A stretch of 47,084 nt of DNA, taken from contig JACOUN010000103.1 of the NCBI GenBank assembly GCA_016177805.1, forward strand, positions 1 through 47,084, read 5' to 3'. Each line of letters begins with the position of its first letter. Within the stretch, counting starts at the first letter, position 1. Below are positions 44,873 through 47,084 of this stretch, in pieces. A program made the translations under genes and the position numbers. This DNA is from Rhodocyclales bacterium (lineage in GTDB: Bacteria; Pseudomonadota; Gammaproteobacteria; Burkholderiales; Rhodocyclaceae). Below the pieces are notes generated by a model. That model made no database searches. It saw nothing but the letters and a program-made list of their open reading frames with translations, and was not told where the DNA came from.

Positions 44873-46144
44873 ATGACGAATCCCGCACGCCCCTCGGCCA
44901 TGCCTTCCGGACTGCTTGCCGCCCAGCTGCGCCGACTGGTCATGTTGCGCTGGCTGTCGGTGGCGGGAATGCTGTTGTCGGCGTTCGCCTTGCCGCCCTT
45001 GCTGGGTTTGTCGGTATTGCTCGGACCGCTGGTCTCGGTGGCGCTCGCGATGGCGGCGGCCAACATGTTCACCCTCGCGTGGCTGGCACGCAGCCGCGCC
45101 CCGGCCGCCATCGCGTTGCTGCTGCAACTGCTGCTCGACCTCGCGGGCTGGAGCGCCTTCATCTACTACGCCGGCGGCGCGACCAACCCGCTGATCTCAT
45201 TGTTGTTGTGCCTGGTCGCGATCGGCGCGGCCGTGCTGCCGGCGGTGCAGGCGTGGCTGCTCGCGGCGCTGGCGGTCGCGGCCTGCACCGTGCTGTGGCG
45301 CTACAGCCACCCCATCCAGTTGCAGGACGAGGCCATGGCGGCGCAGTGGCATCTGTCGGGCATGTGGCTGACCTTTGCCGTGTCGGCATGCGTGATCGCC
45401 GGGTTCGTCGCGCGCATGACCGCCGCGTTGCGCGAACGCGACCGCGCGCTGGCCGACGCGCGCGAGGCGCGCGCGCGTGACGAACGCATCGTCGCGCTGG
45501 GCAATCTCGCGGCGGGGGCCGCGCACAGTCTCGGCACCCCGCTCGGGACCATGCGCATCCTGGTCGATGAGTTGCTGCGCGCACCGGCACTGGAGGCGAC
45601 GATGCGCGAAGACCTGCAACTGATGAGCGAGCAGATCGAGCACTGCAAGCAGACCCTGGGCGTGCTGACCGCACGCGCCGGCAACATGCGCGCGGAAGGC
45701 GGCGGTGTGATCACGGTGCGGCAATGGCTGGACGACGTGCTGGGCGAGTGGCAGACGCAGCGTCCGCACGCACGGCTAAACCGGGAGTCGGAGCCGGGTC
45801 TCGATGAGGTCGCCATCGTCGCCGACGCGACGCTGGCGCAGGCGCTGCAAACGCTGGTCAACAACGCGGCCGACGTCAGTGCCGATGAGATTGAAGTTAG
45901 CGCGCAGGTGCGCGACAGGACGTTGTGCATCGAGGTCCGCGACCGTGGTCCAGGCATCCCCGAGTCGCTGCGCGGCTCGCTCGGCCACGCACCGCTCGAA
46001 GGCCGGCCGGCCGGCATGGGCATAGGGCTGTTTCTCGCACGCGCGGCGCTCGAGCGCTACCGGGGCCGTCTCGATTTCAGCGCACGCAGCGGTGGCGGCA
46101 CCGTCGCGCGCATGCAGCTACCGTTGGAGATGATGGAAAAGTGA
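44873..46144 (+). CDS. regB: RegB/PrrB/RoxS-family redox sensor histidine kinase
   Basis: 423 residues. Six membrane helices fill residues 22-180. The ubiquinone-binding motif GGATNP is at 101-106 (GGxxNPF in RegB). The phospho-accepting His is H218 in AAGAAHSLGTPLGT. A cysteine 40 residues later (C258, IEHCKQTL) matches the spacing of redox-active Cys265 from His225 in Rhodobacter RegB. The ATPase domain shows VNNAADVS, DRGPGIP and GMGIGLFLA. It senses quinone redox state and phosphorylates RegA. The regA GTG overlaps its stop by four bases. Confidence 0.95.
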   Translation: MTNPARPSAMPSGLLAAQLRRLVMLRWLSVAGMLLSAFALPPLLGLSVLLGPLVSVALAMAAANMFTLAWLARSRAPAAIALLLQLLLDLAGWSAFIYYAGGATNPLISLLLCLVAIGAAVLPAVQAWLLAALAVAACTVLWRYSHPIQLQDEAMAAQWHLSGMWLTFAVSACVIAGFVARMTAALRERDRALADAREARARDERIVALGNLAAGAAHSLGTPLGTMRILVDELLRAPALEATMREDLQLMSEQIEHCKQTLGVLTARAGNMRAEGGGVITVRQWLDDVLGEWQTQRPHARLNRESEPGLDEVAIVADATLAQALQTLVNNAADVSADEIEVSAQVRDRTLCIEVRDRGPGIPESLRGSLGHAPLEGRPAGMGIGLFLARAALERYRGRLDFSARSGGGTVARMQLPLEMMEK

Positions 46145-46695
46145 GCGATAGCACCGAACTGGAACGCCTGCCCGTCCTGCTTCTGGTAGACGACGACCCC
46201 GCATTCAACCGGGTTCTCGGGCGGGCGCTGGCGCAGCGCGGCTACCAAGTACTGCAAGCGTTCGGTGCCGACGACGCGTTGTCACTGGCACGGCAGCACG
46301 AACCGGAATTCGTCGTGCTCGACCTGAACCTGGCCGGCGAGTCCGGCCTGCGCCTGATACAGCCCCTGCTCTCGGTCAACCCCGACGCGCGCATCCTGGT
46401 GCTGACCGGCTACGCCAGCATTGTGACTGCCGTCGACGCGGTCAAACTCGGCGCCACCCAGTACCTGGCCAAACCCGCCGACCTCGACGCCATCATCAAG
46501 GCCCTGCACAGCACCGACGTCGAAATCTCCGACCGCGCGCCCGATGAGCCGATGTCGGTCGACCGGCTGGAGTGGGAACACGTGCAACGGGTGCTGGCCG
46601 AGCACGGCGGTAACGTGTCGAGCACCGCGCGGGCGCTCAAGATGCATCGGCGCACCTTGCAGCGCAAGCTGGCGAAACGGCCGGTGAAGGCGTAG
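46141..46695 (+). CDS. regA: RegA/PrrA/RoxR-family response regulator
   Basis: 184 residues from GTG at 46141 (GTGA overlap with regB). The receiver domain has VDDDP, the phospho-acceptor D61 (VVLDLNL), VLTGYAS and the KPAD lysine. A short Pro-containing linker precedes a Fis-type helix-turn-helix (EHGGNVSSTARALKMHRRTL) that is nearly invariant in the RegA family. Phosphorylated RegA controls respiration, denitrification and carbon fixation genes. Tandem RegA-type sites before the divergent nosZ make that gene a likely target. Confidence 0.96.
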   Translation: MSDSTELERLPVLLLVDDDPAFNRVLGRALAQRGYQVLQAFGADDALSLARQHEPEFVVLDLNLAGESGLRLIQPLLSVNPDARILVLTGYASIVTAVDAVKLGATQYLAKPADLDAIIKALHSTDVEISDRAPDEPMSVDRLEWEHVQRVLAEHGGNVSSTARALKMHRRTLQRKLAKRPVKA

Positions 46696-46707
46696 GGGGA
46701 GGTCATC

Positions 46708-46949
46708 GTGTCGCACGAGCTATACAAACTCTTGAGTGCGCTCGAATCCGCCCGAGTTTACTTCACTCTTGACCGCCACCGCACGGATACCGTTCTCGTG
46801 ACCCTCACTCTGGTCGGTGAACGGGTTGAAATAGATGTGTTCGGTTCGAGGATGGGCACATGGAAGTCAGCCGGTTCAAAGGGAGCGAAGACATCGTGGG
46901 TGGTAGCGAGCTTGTGTGGAAACTCATAGCAAGCAACTGGAGCGATTGA
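46708..46949 (+). pseudogene. Frameshifted small cytoplasmic protein, family unassigned
   Basis: From GTG at 46708 (GGGGGAGG upstream) the frame reads VSHELYKLLSALESARVYFT...GERVEIDVF, then becomes uncharacteristic and stops at 46927-46929. Shifting frame at TTCGGTTCGAGG (about 46840-46851), a 5-bp tandem duplication (TTCGG TTCG), restores EDGHMEVSRFKGSEDIVGG and ends SNWSD at 46947-46949. Joined, it makes a plausible protein of about 78 residues. It resembles small acidic proteins often found beside toxins or restriction genes, but I cannot name it. Confidence 0.7.
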
Positions 46950-46984
46950 CCGGGCGGATTGATACCGTCGCACCAGTAAGGGCA

Positions 46985-47084
46985 AGTGAGTTGTCTGTGA
47001 AGGGCGGATGAGCCGCCGGCGTTATCCGCCGGATGGTTAGCACATAAGCATGCGGCGGATAACGCTTCGTCCATCCCATTGCCC
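46985..47084. repeat. Intergenic palindromic repeat at the right edge
   Basis: GCGTTATCCGCCG (47019-47031) and CGGCGGATAACGC (47053-47065) are perfect 13-bp inverted arms, preceded by GGCGGATGAGCCGCC and followed by TTCGTCCATCC. The wording resembles the GGCGGATAACGC-TTCG type dispersed intergenic repeats common in proteobacteria. It probably continues beyond the window. Confidence 0.6.

Overview
The window is GC-rich, densely coded chromosomal DNA from a denitrifying proteobacterium. The translation and RNA-decay block (trpS, scpAB, rluB, rimP-nusA-infB-rbfA-truB-rpsO-pnp, dksA), FNR-type promoter boxes, a RegB/RegA redox pair and a complete clade I nos cluster all point to Beta- or Gammaproteobacteria. 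I cannot fix genus or class from sequence alone. Long antisense open frames are common, as expected at this GC, and were treated as shadows.

Layout. 1-2816: an ABC exporter fragment running off the left edge, an unrecognised membrane/coiled-coil protein, and a PLP-dependent threonine dehydratase-like enzyme divergent from a MocR regulator (2905-4242). 4262-5794: a lone hutH with a HutC-like palindrome upstream. 5795-7095: an accessory patch with a decayed tae4 fragment followed by an intact type VI secretion amidase effector/immunity pair (tae4-tai4), but no secretion apparatus. 7334-10228: one-Cys peroxiredoxin, ferredoxin-NADP reductase with a divergent FinR-like LysR regulator, and phhB. 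10259-15212: two GH17-domain proteins, one fused to a GT2 synthase (NdvB-like beta-glucan synthesis), with a small membrane protein between them. 15291-17513: gcvH with its terminator, a PHP phosphoesterase and a YciO-type protein. 17605-30858: site-2 protease, trpS, scpA, scpB, rluB, then the rimP-nusA-infB operon through pnp. 30937-31867: dksA and a tRNA-Pro/Arg/His operon with a clear promoter and terminator. 32070-34595: an unknown membrane protein, a stand-alone lipoyl-domain protein with a Cys cluster, a cytochrome c5-like lipoprotein under an FNR-type promoter, and Hsp20.

34727-46695 is the respiratory region. On the minus strand nosZ stands alone with its own terminator. It is followed by a separately promoted unit: nosR, an unrecognised membrane gene, nosD, nosF, nosY, nosL, two small overlapping genes of toxin-antitoxin-like appearance, and a second NosL-type gene. 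Divergent from nosZ is a regB-regA pair. The shared 509-bp gap holds two tandem RegA-type sites facing nosZ and a 119-nt near-perfect inverted repeat whose mismatches are almost all G-U wobbles in plus-strand RNA. The likely logic is that FNR/DNR-type anaerobic control acts on nosR and the cytochrome, and RegA redox control acts on nosZ, with NosR, NosDFY and NosL serving maturation and electron supply to N2O reductase.

The right edge carries a frameshifted small gene and an intergenic palindromic repeat. The least explained pieces are the two-gene module inside the nos operon (35335-35969), the inverted repeat at 44645-44763, the Cys-cluster lipoyl protein (32974-33243) and the orphan tae4/tai4 locus with its remnant.
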